Shown in pieces: positions 16,714 through 25,171 of a stretch of 64,000 nucleotides of DNA. The DNA comes from Mesorhizobium zhangyense (GTDB lineage Bacteria; Pseudomonadota; Alphaproteobacteria; Rhizobiales; Rhizobiaceae): contig NZ_JAAKZG010000014.1 in NCBI RefSeq assembly GCF_011045115.1, forward strand, positions 62,001 through 126,000, read 5' to 3'. Under the pieces are notes generated by a model. It worked only from the letters and a program-made list of their open reading frames with translations, was not told the DNA's origin and did not search any database. The translations under genes and the position numbers were made by a program. Position 1 is the first letter of the stretch. Each line of letters starts with the position of its first letter.

Positions 16714-17640
16714 CTAACTCCCGATATGCTTCGCCCCGCGCTTCTCAGCCAGTTCCACCTGGCGCTGGCGCTCGGCGTAGCGGGCGCGATCCTCGTCGGT
16801 GCGGGCCTCATAGCAATGCGGGCAGGACACGCCGTCGCTGAACTGCGGCGAAAGCCGCTCCTCAGGCGTGATCGGGTGACGGCAGGCGCGGCAAAGGCCT
16901 ATATCACCCTGTTCGAGCCCATGCGAAACGGAAACGCGCTCGTCGAAGACGAAGCACTCGCCCTGCCACAGGCTCTCTTCGGCCGGCACATCCTCGAGAT
17001 ACTTCAGGATACCGCCTTTCAGGTGAAAGACATCCTCGATGCCGAGCGATTTCACATAGGCGGTCGCCTTCTCGCAGCGAATGCCGCCGGTGCAGAACAT
17101 CGCCACCTTGCGGCCCTCGAGCTCGTCGCGATGCGCCGCCACCCAATCGGGAAATTCGCGAAAACTCTTGGTCTTCGGGTCGACCGCGCCCTGGAAAGTG
17201 CCGATCGAAACCTCGTAGTCGTTGCGCGTGTCGATAACCAAAGTGCCGGGATCGGAAATCAACGCGTTCCAGTCCTGCGGCGCGACATAGGCCCCTGCCC
17301 CTTCCAGCGGGTCGATGCCCTCGACGCCCATCGTCACGATCTCGCGCTTCAGCCGCACCTTCATGCGGTGGAACGGCATTTCGGCAGCCGCGCTGTATTT
17401 GATCTCCAACCCGGAAAATTCGGGAATGGCTTCGAGCCAGGCGACGAGTTCGCCGATCGTCGCCTCGGTTCCGGCCACCGTGCCGTTGATGCCCTCGCGC
17501 GCAAGCAGCAGCGTACCCTTGATACCACGAGCGCAGCAAAAGGCGGCCAACGGCGCTTGCAGCTCGGCAAACGCTTCGAACCGGCAGAACCGGTAGAGCG
17601 CGGCAACGCGGAGGGCTTGGCGGGATGTGGATGAATTCAT
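16714..17640 (-). CDS. trhO: tRNA uridine(34) hydroxylase TrhO (rhodanese family)
   Basis: This protein of about 308 residues (family about 310-350) adds the oxygen that starts 5-carboxymethoxy/5-methoxyuridine formation at wobble U34 of certain tRNAs. It has an acylphosphatase-like N-terminal domain (K-G-T-L-L-L-A-x-E-G-I-N-G-T), a rhodanese domain (V-I-D-T-R-N-D-Y-E) with catalytic cysteine in [11 protein letters not shown] (about residues 183-190), and a C-terminal zinc-binding-like tail with C-R-A-C ... C-P-H-C. I chose the ATG at 17640; a GTG two codons earlier is possible. Stands alone, divergent from the muramidase. Confidence 0.92.
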   Translation of the reverse strand: MNSSTSRQALRVAALYRFCRFEAFAELQAPLAAFCCARGIKGTLLLAREGINGTVAGTEATIGELVAWLEAIPEFSGLEIKYSAAAEMPFHRMKVRLKREIVTMGVEGIDPLEGAGAYVAPQDWNALISDPGTLVIDTRNDYEVSIGTFQGAVDPKTKSFREFPDWVAAHRDELEGRKVAMFCTGGIRCEKATAYVKSLGIEDVFHLKGGILKYLEDVPAEESLWQGECFVFDERVSVSHGLEQGDIGLCRACRHPITPEERLSPQFSDGVSCPHCYEARTDEDRARYAERQRQVELAEKRGAKHIGS

Positions 17641-17814
17641 GGTCACCGCCAGTAGCTTTTGAGCGTTTTTGTTTCAAGCCCGGCGAAAAATACCCATGTT
17701 TTCATGATCTTGTATCAGCAGCACGCCGGCGGGCTTGTCACAAAACGCGCAAGTTTATCCCCGCCTGCGAAAACGCGGCGAGAATTGGCGGGCAAAACAA
17801 GGAGTGCCGCCGCA

Positions 17815-18561
17815 ATGTTCAGCAAGGAAACCATCCGCGAAATTTCCGCCGTCGCAAAGTCCCTCGACATCGAACCCGCCGCATTGCTGGCCATTGCCGA
17901 GGTCGAAAGTGCCGGCAAGGCCTACGCTCTGGTGAAAGGTCGCAAGGAGCCGATGATCCGCTTCGAGGGGCACTATTTCGACCGGCGCCTGTCGCCCGAC
18001 AATCGCGCCAAAGCGCGGACGCAGCGGCTTTCGTCACCGAATGCGGGTGGTGTCCCGAACCCCAAGACGCAGGAGGCTCGCTGGCACCTGCTGGAACGCG
18101 CGACCGCCATTGACCGCAAGGCGGCATATGAGTCCGTCTCCTGGGGCCTCGGCCAGGTCATGGGCACCCATTGGGCATGGCTGGGCTTCGCCAATGTCGA
18201 CGCCTTGGTGCGGCAAGCGCGCTCGGGCGTCGCCGGCCAGACGAGGCTGATGGAGCGCTATATTGAAAAGAGCGGCCTGGTTCCGGCGATCCGCCGGCAC
18301 GACTGGGATGCTTTCGCGCGCGGCTACAATGGGCCGGATTACAAGCGCCACGCCTACCACACGAAGATCGCAGCCGCCTACAAGCGCTACAAGGCAAGCG
18401 AAGCGGGCACCGAAACTGCGATGACCTCGTTGTCTGGCGACGCACCTGCCCGGAACTCGCCGACGGTCGCCCTTCCCGGGGCGCCCCCTGCCAAAACGGC
18501 ACAGGCTGGCGGCTGGCGCGCAATGTGGAGGAAACTGGCGAACTTCCTCTGGAGAGGATAA
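17815..18561 (+). CDS. N-acetylmuramidase-domain (DUF3380) endolysin-like protein
   Basis: This is a protein of about 248 residues. The body (about 1-190) matches the N-acetylmuramidase/DUF3380 domain known from phage endolysins and bacterial autolysins: a probable catalytic glutamate in A-I-A-E-V-E-S, the P-M-I-R-F-E-G-H-Y-F motif, S-W-G-L-G-Q-V-M-G-T-H-W, and Y-N-G-P-D-Y near the end of the domain. The C-terminal 50 residues are Ala/Pro/Thr-rich and end W-R-K-L-A-N-F-L-W-R-G. AAGGAG 10 nt upstream fixes the ATG at 17815; the open frame starts 52 codons earlier but that part is low quality. No signal peptide is evident and no phage genes flank it, so it may be a domesticated endolysin. Confidence 0.82.
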   Translation: MFSKETIREISAVAKSLDIEPAALLAIAEVESAGKAYALVKGRKEPMIRFEGHYFDRRLSPDNRAKARTQRLSSPNAGGVPNPKTQEARWHLLERATAIDRKAAYESVSWGLGQVMGTHWAWLGFANVDALVRQARSGVAGQTRLMERYIEKSGLVPAIRRHDWDAFARGYNGPDYKRHAYHTKIAAAYKRYKASEAGTETAMTSLSGDAPARNSPTVALPGAPPAKTAQAGGWRAMWRKLANFLWRG

Positions 18562-18638
18562 CAACAGGCAGTGCTTACGTGGACTTGCCGGTCGACGTCT
18601 GCTAAATCGATTGAAATTTCAGCCTGCCAAGAGAAAGC

Positions 18639-19283
18639 ATGATGTCCAGCAAGACCGAAAAGCTCCTTTCCCTCCTCGACGGCCAGCCGGTCATCCCTGT
18701 TTTGAAGATCGACAATGTGGCGGACGCCGTGCCGCTGGCGCGCGCTCTGGCCCGTGGCGGCTTGCGCGCCATCGAGATCACGCTGAGGACGCCCGATGCG
18801 CTGGAGGCGATCCGGCGGGCAGCAGGCGAGGTCGAGGAGGCAATCGTCGGCTCCGGCACCATTCTCGACGCCCGGCAGTTCGAGCAGGCCGAAAAGGCGG
18901 GCTCGAAATTCATCGTCAGCCCGGGCGTGACGCGCGAGCTTCTGGCAGCGGCAGGCAATAGCGAGGTTCCACTGCTGCCGGGTGCGATCACGCCGGGAGA
19001 AATCATGGCCGCGCGCGAGGCCGGGCTGGATTTCCTAAAGTTCTTCCCTGCCGAACAGGCGGGAGGCGTATCCTTCCTCAAGGCGCTCGCCTCGCCTTTC
19101 GCCGGCATCAACTTCTGCCCGACCGGCGGCGTCTCCGCCAAGAACGCAATGGAGTACCTGTCCCTGCCCAATGTGAACTGCGTCGGCGGCTCATGGGTCG
19201 CGCCAGACAATCTCATCAAGGCCGGCAATTGGGCTGCCATCGAGGCGCTCGCCCGTGAAGCCTCTGGCCTGCGCAAGAGCTGA
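18639..19283 (+). CDS. eda: KDPG/KHG aldolase (2-dehydro-3-deoxy-phosphogluconate aldolase)
   Basis: This class I aldolase of 214 residues splits KDPG to pyruvate and glyceraldehyde 3-phosphate in the Entner-Doudoroff pathway. The Schiff-base lysine is K134 in F-L-K-F-F-P-A-E and the general acid/base is E46 in A-I-E-I-T-L-R-T, matching the K133/E45 pair of the E. coli enzyme. Also present: G-S-G-T-I-L, S-P-G-V-T and C-P-T-G-G-V. Two adjacent ATGs (18639, 18642) follow a weak AAGAGAAAG. edd and zwf are not nearby. Confidence 0.95.
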   Translation: MMSSKTEKLLSLLDGQPVIPVLKIDNVADAVPLARALARGGLRAIEITLRTPDALEAIRRAAGEVEEAIVGSGTILDARQFEQAEKAGSKFIVSPGVTRELLAAAGNSEVPLLPGAITPGEIMAAREAGLDFLKFFPAEQAGGVSFLKALASPFAGINFCPTGGVSAKNAMEYLSLPNVNCVGGSWVAPDNLIKAGNWAAIEALAREASGLRKS

Positions 19284-19334
19284 GTTTTCCATTCAACCGA
19301 TACCGAGATCATTTCAGGTCTTGAGGGAAACAGC

Positions 19335-19424
19335 CCCTCACCCTTACCCTCTCCCCGTGAAGAACGGGGAGAGGGGGTCGCCAGCGTTGCGGCCATCCTC
19401 CTTCTCCCCGTTCTTCACGGGGGT
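19335..19424. repeat. C-rich palindromic repeat downstream of eda
   Basis: Two copies of an inner hairpin (CTCCCCGT-GAAGAA-CGGGGAG at about 19351-19371, and CTCCCCGTTCTTCACGGGG at 19402-19420) form arms of a larger inverted repeat. With the terminator at 19525 it fills the 290-nt gap between the convergent eda and DUF882 genes. Nothing coding. Confidence 0.7.
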
Positions 19425-19523
19425 CCGAGGGACGAGTTGAGACCCGTGACTCAACCCCGGTCGGTCCCGGCAGAGGGATGAGGAGCGATTCCACCTGAGC
19501 CGGAAAAGCTTTAACCCACAAAC

Positions 19524-19556
19524 AAAAAGCGCCGGGCAAAACCCGGCGCTTTTTTT
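19524..19556. terminator. Bidirectional Rho-independent terminator between eda and the DUF882 gene
   Basis: A 12-bp GC-rich stem (AAAAGCGCCGGG, 19526-19537, with its complement 19541-19552) has a very short loop, a run of seven T on the plus strand and a T-rich run on the minus strand. It serves both convergent genes. Confidence 0.88.
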
Positions 19557-19573
19557 CGAGTTCGGCGTTGCCG

Positions 19574-21424
19574 TCAGTGGGTCTGGAAGCGCGCCACCGT
19601 CAGGAACTTGACCGCCTTGCCGGAGAAACGGTTGGCATCGGCCAGCTGGTTCTCGGCCTGGAAACCGGCGGTGTAGACTTCACGTGGCGCGGTACGCACG
19701 ATGTTGTAGGCGAAGGAAGGTGCGCGTGTTCCGGCCGAAGCCGTCGTCACATAGTCGTTGTGCAACACCCAGCGAGCGGCCTGCGGCTGAGCCGCGACCA
19801 CGACCGACTTGCGATCAGGCTTCGAATCCTGGGCGCTGGCGCGTGCCGCCTTGCGTGTCGTCTTGGCACCCGTATCGACCGCTGCAGCTGCAGAGGTGCT
19901 CGCGGGGCGTTCGGTGACCGTTTCGCGCAAGGCCGCTGCATTGTTGAGTGCGGCGACGCGCGCATGGCTTGCCTTGAGCTCCGCGTCCACCGCGGCGGCG
20001 TTGGCGGCGGCATCAGCATTGGCAGGCTCGGGCAGTGCCGGCCGCGCTTCGGGAAGTGCGGCCACGATCATATCGCGATCGGCCGTTTCCGGGCGATTTC
20101 CCGGCAGCGGCACGGGGGAAGCGTCGGCCATTGTCCGGCTCTTGCCCTCGGGCTCGGCCAGTGCCAGCAGGATCGCTTGCTGCTGGGCAGGCGTCGCCAG
20201 TTCGGATGGCGGCGTGTAGTCGGGACGGCGCGTCGGCAACGGAATGTTGAGCGCAACCTCCTGCGCCGGAGCAGCCGGCGTCTCAGCCAATGGCGCGCTC
20301 GCCATGCCGAACGGAACCTGTTCCGGCGACTGAGCAGCGGCAACTGCCGCAGCGACCTCGGTCTGTGGGCGCGGCGCCAATGCCGGTAGCGGCACGTTGC
20401 GCGTCGGCAGGGCGGCTATGATGGTTTCAGGAGTCTGCTCCTGCGGCCTCGGCGTGTCCGCGGCCGGAATATCGGCGCGCTGAGCCTCGTCCGGAGACAA
20501 TATCTGGATGCCGGGCAACGAAGACTTGGCCGCCGGGGCCTGCGCTGCCGGAGCCTGCCTGACAGCGGCCTTCGGCGCAGGAGCGGGTGCGGCCGAAGCC
20601 ACGACCGGGCTGCTGTCTTCATCGTCGTCGGCTCCACCGCCGCCACCGAAGAAGGCCGCGAGAAGCCCACCGGAACGCTTGCTGCCGCCGCTGCTGTTGC
20701 TGGCCAGGGCGATAGCCAGATCGCCCCTGCCCTTGCGGGCTTCATAGGCGGCAACCGCCTGCTCGAAGCCCGGCAATGGCTTGCCGTCGCTCGGCACATG
20801 CAGTGTCTTGCCATTCGGGAAGACCGCGACCAGTTCCTTGCGGCTCATGCGCGGCCAGTGGCGCACATTGCCAACGTCGAAGTGAACGAAGGGCGAGCCG
20901 GAGGTCGGGTAGTAGCCGACGCCGCCGGCCTGCATTTTCAGGCCGATCTCGCGAAGCTTCTTCAGGCGAACATCCGGGAGATAAAAGTCCATCGCCCTGC
21001 CGAGCATGTGCTGGCTCTTGTTGGCGACGCCCTTGCTGCGGCCGCGCAGCATGGAATTGGTGGCCGGCGAACGGTAGGCCGAAACGACGTGGATGTAGTC
21101 ACGCGAACCGGAGGCCTTGTACGCCTCCCAGACCAGATCGAGAAGCCGCGGGTCCATCTTGGTCGGTTCGTTGCGGCGCCAGTCGCGCAGGAAGCGATTT
21201 ATCTGCTGCAGGCCGGACTGATCGTAGCGACCGTTCCTCTTGAAGGTGATCTCCGCCTTCTCCTTGGTATGGATGAAGTAGAGCTTCAACGTCCGTGTCT
21301 CGGCACTTGCCGCGGATGCTGCCAGAGTGAGGAAACCGAAGGCGACCATCAATACCGCCAGCAAACCATGCCAGCCGGTCGTTTTGAAGAATCGCCGGGT
21401 TGTGAATCGCTTGATGCTAATCAA
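19574..21424 (-). CDS. DUF882 family protein, M15-type murein peptidase-like, with long low-complexity tail
   Basis: This exported protein of 616 residues has a hydrophobic signal/anchor at about 18-42, a DUF882 (YcbK-like, M15 peptidase fold) domain at about 45-205, and a long Ala/Pro-rich tail. Metal-site motifs of the M15 group are visible: S-A-Y-R-S-P-A-T-N, S-Q-H-M-L-G-R-A-M-D-F (His and Asp ligands) and F-V-H-F-D-V-G (final His). The tail (about 240-560) repeats 'P-L-P-x-R-R/A-P' segments (for example I-P-L-P-T-R-R-P), which looks like a periplasm-spanning linker. The start is a TTG at 21424 preceded by AAGG. A role in cutting or binding peptidoglycan peptides is inferred. Confidence 0.85.
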   Translation of the reverse strand: MISIKRFTTRRFFKTTGWHGLLAVLMVAFGFLTLAASAASAETRTLKLYFIHTKEKAEITFKRNGRYDQSGLQQINRFLRDWRRNEPTKMDPRLLDLVWEAYKASGSRDYIHVVSAYRSPATNSMLRGRSKGVANKSQHMLGRAMDFYLPDVRLKKLREIGLKMQAGGVGYYPTSGSPFVHFDVGNVRHWPRMSRKELVAVFPNGKTLHVPSDGKPLPGFEQAVAAYEARKGRGDLAIALASNSSGGSKRSGGLLAAFFGGGGGADDDEDSSPVVASAAPAPAPKAAVRQAPAAQAPAAKSSLPGIQILSPDEAQRADIPAADTPRPQEQTPETIIAALPTRNVPLPALAPRPQTEVAAAVAAAQSPEQVPFGMASAPLAETPAAPAQEVALNIPLPTRRPDYTPPSELATPAQQQAILLALAEPEGKSRTMADASPVPLPGNRPETADRDMIVAALPEARPALPEPANADAAANAAAVDAELKASHARVAALNNAAALRETVTERPASTSAAAAVDTGAKTTRKAARASAQDSKPDRKSVVVAAQPQAARWVLHNDYVTTASAGTRAPSFAYNIVRTAPREVYTAGFQAENQLADANRFSGKAVKFLTVARFQTH

Positions 21425-21640
21425 ATCAAAAGGCCTTACAGACTGCCGTTTGTCCCCGGATTTGAATTTCCGGACGTGGAAAGTTACGTCCGAATATCGA
21501 TCCTAATGGTTAATCACTGCTTATTGAAGTCGAAATGCGGTGACACCGTGGCATTATCCCGGCAAAATTTAAGCGCGGGAGTTCTTGGTAAACCGGGGGT
21601 TTATCGTCTGGGCCTTGCGTGGCGCTGGTTAAGAATTGGG
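21425..21640. promoter_or_regulatory. Upstream region of the DUF882 gene
   Basis: A 216-nt AT-richer gap between the NtrC-type gene and the DUF882 gene, both minus strand. It must hold the DUF882 promoter. A near-consensus CtrA-like sequence TTAA-N7-TTATT is at 21511-21526; no terminator hairpin is obvious. Confidence 0.35.
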
Positions 21641-23155
21641 TCAGGACACCAGGCGCTCGGCCCGACCAGTTTCCGGGTCGATACCATATTCCTTGAGCTT
21701 CCTGTACAAGGTCGAGCGTCCGATGCCAAGTCGTCGGGCGACCTCGCTCATCTGGCCGTTGTAGTGATCGATAGCCAGCTTGATCATCTCCAGTTCGACC
21801 TCTGCAAGCGACCGGACGTTGCCTCGATCGTCGAGGGCTTTCAGGATGCCGAAATGCGTCTCAGGCGCGATAGCCGGCGGCGCGATGTGCATACGTTCAA
21901 CGTCGGATCGCACCAGCGCCTGATCGGAATCATCTATGGGTGCCTCGTCGGAGACAGCATCCTCAAGCCTGACGACCCCTTCCACCTGCGCCCTGATCTG
22001 CGGAAATTCTTCCTCGGTCAGAACGTCGCCTTCGCACAGCACGGAGGCCCGAAACACCGCATTTTCCAATTGGCGGATGTTGCCTGGCCAGTCATAGGCC
22101 TGAAGCATCGAAAGCGCCCGCGACGAGATGTCCACGACACGGCCGCGCCCATCCGACGGGGGCACCTTCGCCATGAAATACCGAACGAGGTGCGGAATAT
22201 CGTCGCGGCGCTCGCGCAGCGGCGGCACGTAGATCGGGTAGACATTCAGCCGGTAGAAAAGGTCTTCGCGGAACTTGCCGTCCTTGACCTGCTGCAGGAG
22301 ATTGCGGTGCGTCGCCGAGATCAGCCTGATATCGACCTTGACGGTAGCGCGCCCGCCGACCGGATCGACTTCGCCGTCCTGCACTGCGCGCAAGAGCTTG
22401 ACCTGTACGTCGAGCGGCAGGTCGCCGATCTCGTCGAGAAACAGCGTGCCCGTATGAGCTTCGACGAATTTGCCCGTATGCTTCTCCGTTGCGCCGGTGA
22501 ACGAGCCCTTCTCATGGCCGAAGAGAATGCTTTCGACCAGATTGTCGGGAATCGCACCGCAATTGACCGTGACGAACGGCTTCGACCGGCGCGCGCTCGA
22601 GCCTTGAATAGCGCGGGCGACGAGTTCCTTGCCGACGCCCGATTCGCCCTCGATCAGGATAGGGATGCTGGAAGCGGCAGCCTTCTGGCCGAGCCGGATA
22701 ACCCGCTCCATCGCCTGGCTTCTGGTGATCATGTCCTTGAAAGTCAGCGTGCCGCCGCTACGGCTCGAGCGCTTCGCCTCGCTGCTCAGCGTCTCGATCT
22801 TCAAGGCATTGGCGATCGCCGTTTTCAGCCGCTCCGGAGACGCCGGCTTGACCACGAAATCGAACGCCCCATGGCGCATCGCAGAAACGACGGTCTCGAT
22901 CCCGCCCTGCGCGGTCTGGACGATGACCGGAAGGTTGATGCCGCGCTCGCGCATCGCCGTGAGCACGCCGATGCCGTCGATGCCGGGCATTGCCAGATCA
23001 AGGATGACGACCGAGACGTTACCGCCTTCAAGAAACCTGAGCGCCGCCTCGCCACCATCGGCCAGCATGGTTTCATAGCCGAACTTCGTGACGGCCGCCT
23101 CCAGAAGCCGCCGCTGCACGGGATCGTCGTCGACTATGAGAACGCAAGCTGCCAT
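21641..23155 (-). CDS. Sigma-54-dependent response regulator, NtrC family
   Basis: This regulator has 504 residues. Receiver domain 1-120 with D8-D9-D10/D53 (V-V-I-L-D-L-A-M-P-G) and K103 in V-V-K-P-A-S; AAA+ domain about 140-380 with Walker A G-E-S-G-V-G-K-E (170-177), the sigma-54 contact loop as G-S-F-T-G-A (217-222; consensus G-A-F-T-G-A) and Walker B T-L-F-L-D-E-I-G-D; Fis-type HTH at the end (V-A-R-R-L-G-I-G-R-S-T-L-Y-R-K-L). The ATG at 23155 is used; a GTG 7 codons earlier is possible. No partner kinase is adjacent, so the signal is unknown. Confidence 0.92.
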   Translation of the reverse strand: MAACVLIVDDDPVQRRLLEAAVTKFGYETMLADGGEAALRFLEGGNVSVVILDLAMPGIDGIGVLTAMRERGINLPVIVQTAQGGIETVVSAMRHGAFDFVVKPASPERLKTAIANALKIETLSSEAKRSSRSGGTLTFKDMITRSQAMERVIRLGQKAAASSIPILIEGESGVGKELVARAIQGSSARRSKPFVTVNCGAIPDNLVESILFGHEKGSFTGATEKHTGKFVEAHTGTLFLDEIGDLPLDVQVKLLRAVQDGEVDPVGGRATVKVDIRLISATHRNLLQQVKDGKFREDLFYRLNVYPIYVPPLRERRDDIPHLVRYFMAKVPPSDGRGRVVDISSRALSMLQAYDWPGNIRQLENAVFRASVLCEGDVLTEEEFPQIRAQVEGVVRLEDAVSDEAPIDDSDQALVRSDVERMHIAPPAIAPETHFGILKALDDRGNVRSLAEVELEMIKLAIDHYNGQMSEVARRLGIGRSTLYRKLKEYGIDPETGRAERLVS

Positions 23156-23301
23156 GAATAATTCGGAGAATCGCACTAGAGATTGATTGCTGTCTGGATC
23201 AGACTGGCACAGGGTTCTAAATAAGGTTTCAAAAAAGCCGGTGAACGAAAGCTTTAAGAAAAGTCCGGCCTTCTCCTCGTCTGAAATCGGAAGGTAATTC
23301 T

Positions 23302-25137
23302 ATGCGCATGGTTTCGGGGCGGAACGCCGCTCCACTGACCTCCGGCCACGCAGCCGGTGATCTTGGCGATCTTCCCGAATGGGATCTGACCGACCTCTAT
23401 GCGGCCATGGATGCGCCGGAACTGAAACGCGACCTCGAAAAGGCGGCGGAAGACGCAATCGCCTTCGAGACTCGCTGGAAGGGAACGCTGGCGATCGAAG
23501 CCCAGAAAGGTGCGAACGGCCGGCTCGGCGAAGCGCTCCGCACCTACGAAGCCATCGAGGAACTGATCGGCCGCATCGCCTCCTACGCAGGTCTGATCTA
23601 TGCCGGCAACACCGCCGATCCGCAGCGCGCCAAGCTCTACGGCGATATCCAGGAGAAGATGACGGATGCCAGCGCGCATCTGCTGTTTTTCGCGCTGGAG
23701 CTTAATCTGGTCGAGGACGAGCATGTTCTTGCCGCACTCGATGCCGACCCGGCCTTCGGCCACTACCGGCCCTGGGTGCTTGACCTGAGAAAAGACAAGC
23801 CCTTCCAGTTGGAAGACCGGATCGAGCAGCTTTTCCACGAAAAATCGATCACCGGGCGCGGCGCATGGAACCGCCTGTTCGACGAGACGATGACCGATCT
23901 GCGCTTCGACATCGACGGCGAAGAGCTGACGCTGGAGCCGACATTGAACCGGCTTCAGGATGTCGACGGCAATATCCGGCGCAAGGCCTCTGAAGCGTTG
24001 GCTGCCACCTTCAAGGAAAACCTGCGCACCTTCACGCTCATCACCAACACGCTCGCCAAGGACAAGGAAATCTCCGACCGCTGGCGTGGCTTCGAGGACA
24101 TCGCCGACTCGCGCCATCTCGCGAACCGCGTCGAGCGCAGCGTCGTGGATGCGCTGGCTTCCGCCGTTCGCGACGCCTATCCGCGCCTGTCGCACCGCTA
24201 CTATGCGATGAAGGCACGCTGGCTCGGCATGGACGTGATGAACCACTGGGATCGCAACGCGCCTCTGCCCGAGACACCGCAGGCGACGATCGGATGGGAC
24301 GAAGCGAAAGACACGGTACTGTCGGCCTACCAGCGGTTCTCGCCGGATATGGCGCAGATCGCGCGCACCTTCTTCGACCGCCGCTGGATCGACGCGCCGG
24401 TGCGGCCGGGCAAGGCGCCCGGCGCCTTCGCGCATCCGACCGTGCCGTCGGCTCACCCCTATGTGCTGCTCAACTATATGGGCAAGCCGCGCGACGTGAT
24501 GACGCTGGCGCACGAGCTCGGCCACGGCGTGCATCAGGTTCTGGCTGGCGGTCAGGGCGCATTGATGGCCTCCACCCCGCTGACGCTTGCCGAGACGGCC
24601 TCGGTTTTCGGCGAGATGCTTACCTTCCGCTCATTGCTAGACAAGACGACCGAGCGGCGCGAACGCAAGGCCATGCTCGCCCAGAAGGTCGAGGATATGA
24701 TCAACACGGTCGTGCGCCAGATCGCCTTCTACGAGTTCGAGCGCAAGGTGCACACCGAGCGCCGCAACGGCGAACTGACCTCCGACAAACTCGGCCAGTT
24801 CTGGCTCGAAGTGCAGGCCGAAAGCCTTGGCCCGGCGATCAGGTTGCGCGAAGGCTACGAAACCTTCTGGACCTATATCCCGCACTTCATCCATTCGCCC
24901 TTCTACGTCTATGCCTATGCCTTCGGCGACTGCCTGGTGAATTCGCTCTACGCCGCCTACCAGAATGCCGAACGGGGATTTCAGGAGAAGTATTTCGACA
25001 TGCTGCGCGCCGGCGGCACCAAGCATCACTCCGAGCTCTTGAGACCGTTCGGCCTCGACGCCTCCGACCCGGCCTTCTGGCAGATCGGCCTTGCCGTCAT
25101 CGGCGACCTGATCGACGAGCTGGAAACGCTCGATTGA
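23302..25137 (+). CDS. pepF: Oligoendopeptidase F, M3 family
   Basis: This cytoplasmic zinc metallopeptidase (611 residues) degrades short peptides. The M3 signature H404-E405-x-x-H408 lies in L-A-H-E-L-G-H-G-V-H-Q, with the third ligand glutamate about 27 residues on in L-A-E-T-A-S-V-F-G-E-M. The N-terminal helical domain begins D-L-P-E-W-D-L-T-D-L-Y, typical of PepF of the alphaproteobacterial clade. Downstream is Y-I-P-H-F-I-H-S-P-F-Y-V-Y-A-Y-A-F-G, the substrate-binding tyrosine region. The ATG at 23302 is the first available after the divergent promoter region shared with the NtrC-type gene. pabB follows after 34 nt. Confidence 0.95.
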   Translation: MRMVSGRNAAPLTSGHAAGDLGDLPEWDLTDLYAAMDAPELKRDLEKAAEDAIAFETRWKGTLAIEAQKGANGRLGEALRTYEAIEELIGRIASYAGLIYAGNTADPQRAKLYGDIQEKMTDASAHLLFFALELNLVEDEHVLAALDADPAFGHYRPWVLDLRKDKPFQLEDRIEQLFHEKSITGRGAWNRLFDETMTDLRFDIDGEELTLEPTLNRLQDVDGNIRRKASEALAATFKENLRTFTLITNTLAKDKEISDRWRGFEDIADSRHLANRVERSVVDALASAVRDAYPRLSHRYYAMKARWLGMDVMNHWDRNAPLPETPQATIGWDEAKDTVLSAYQRFSPDMAQIARTFFDRRWIDAPVRPGKAPGAFAHPTVPSAHPYVLLNYMGKPRDVMTLAHELGHGVHQVLAGGQGALMASTPLTLAETASVFGEMLTFRSLLDKTTERRERKAMLAQKVEDMINTVVRQIAFYEFERKVHTERRNGELTSDKLGQFWLEVQAESLGPAIRLREGYETFWTYIPHFIHSPFYVYAYAFGDCLVNSLYAAYQNAERGFQEKYFDMLRAGGTKHHSELLRPFGLDASDPAFWQIGLAVIGDLIDELETLD

Positions 25138-25171
25138 GCCGGGCAGATTTGGAATTCACCGGTTAAGAACG

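Noticed and set aside
20798-23161. Long plus-strand open frame (787 codons) across the DUF882 and NtrC-type genes
   Set aside because: It is antisense to two genes with clear domains and catalytic motifs; its composition (His/Arg/Asp-rich, no domain) is the usual mirror of GC-rich coding DNA.
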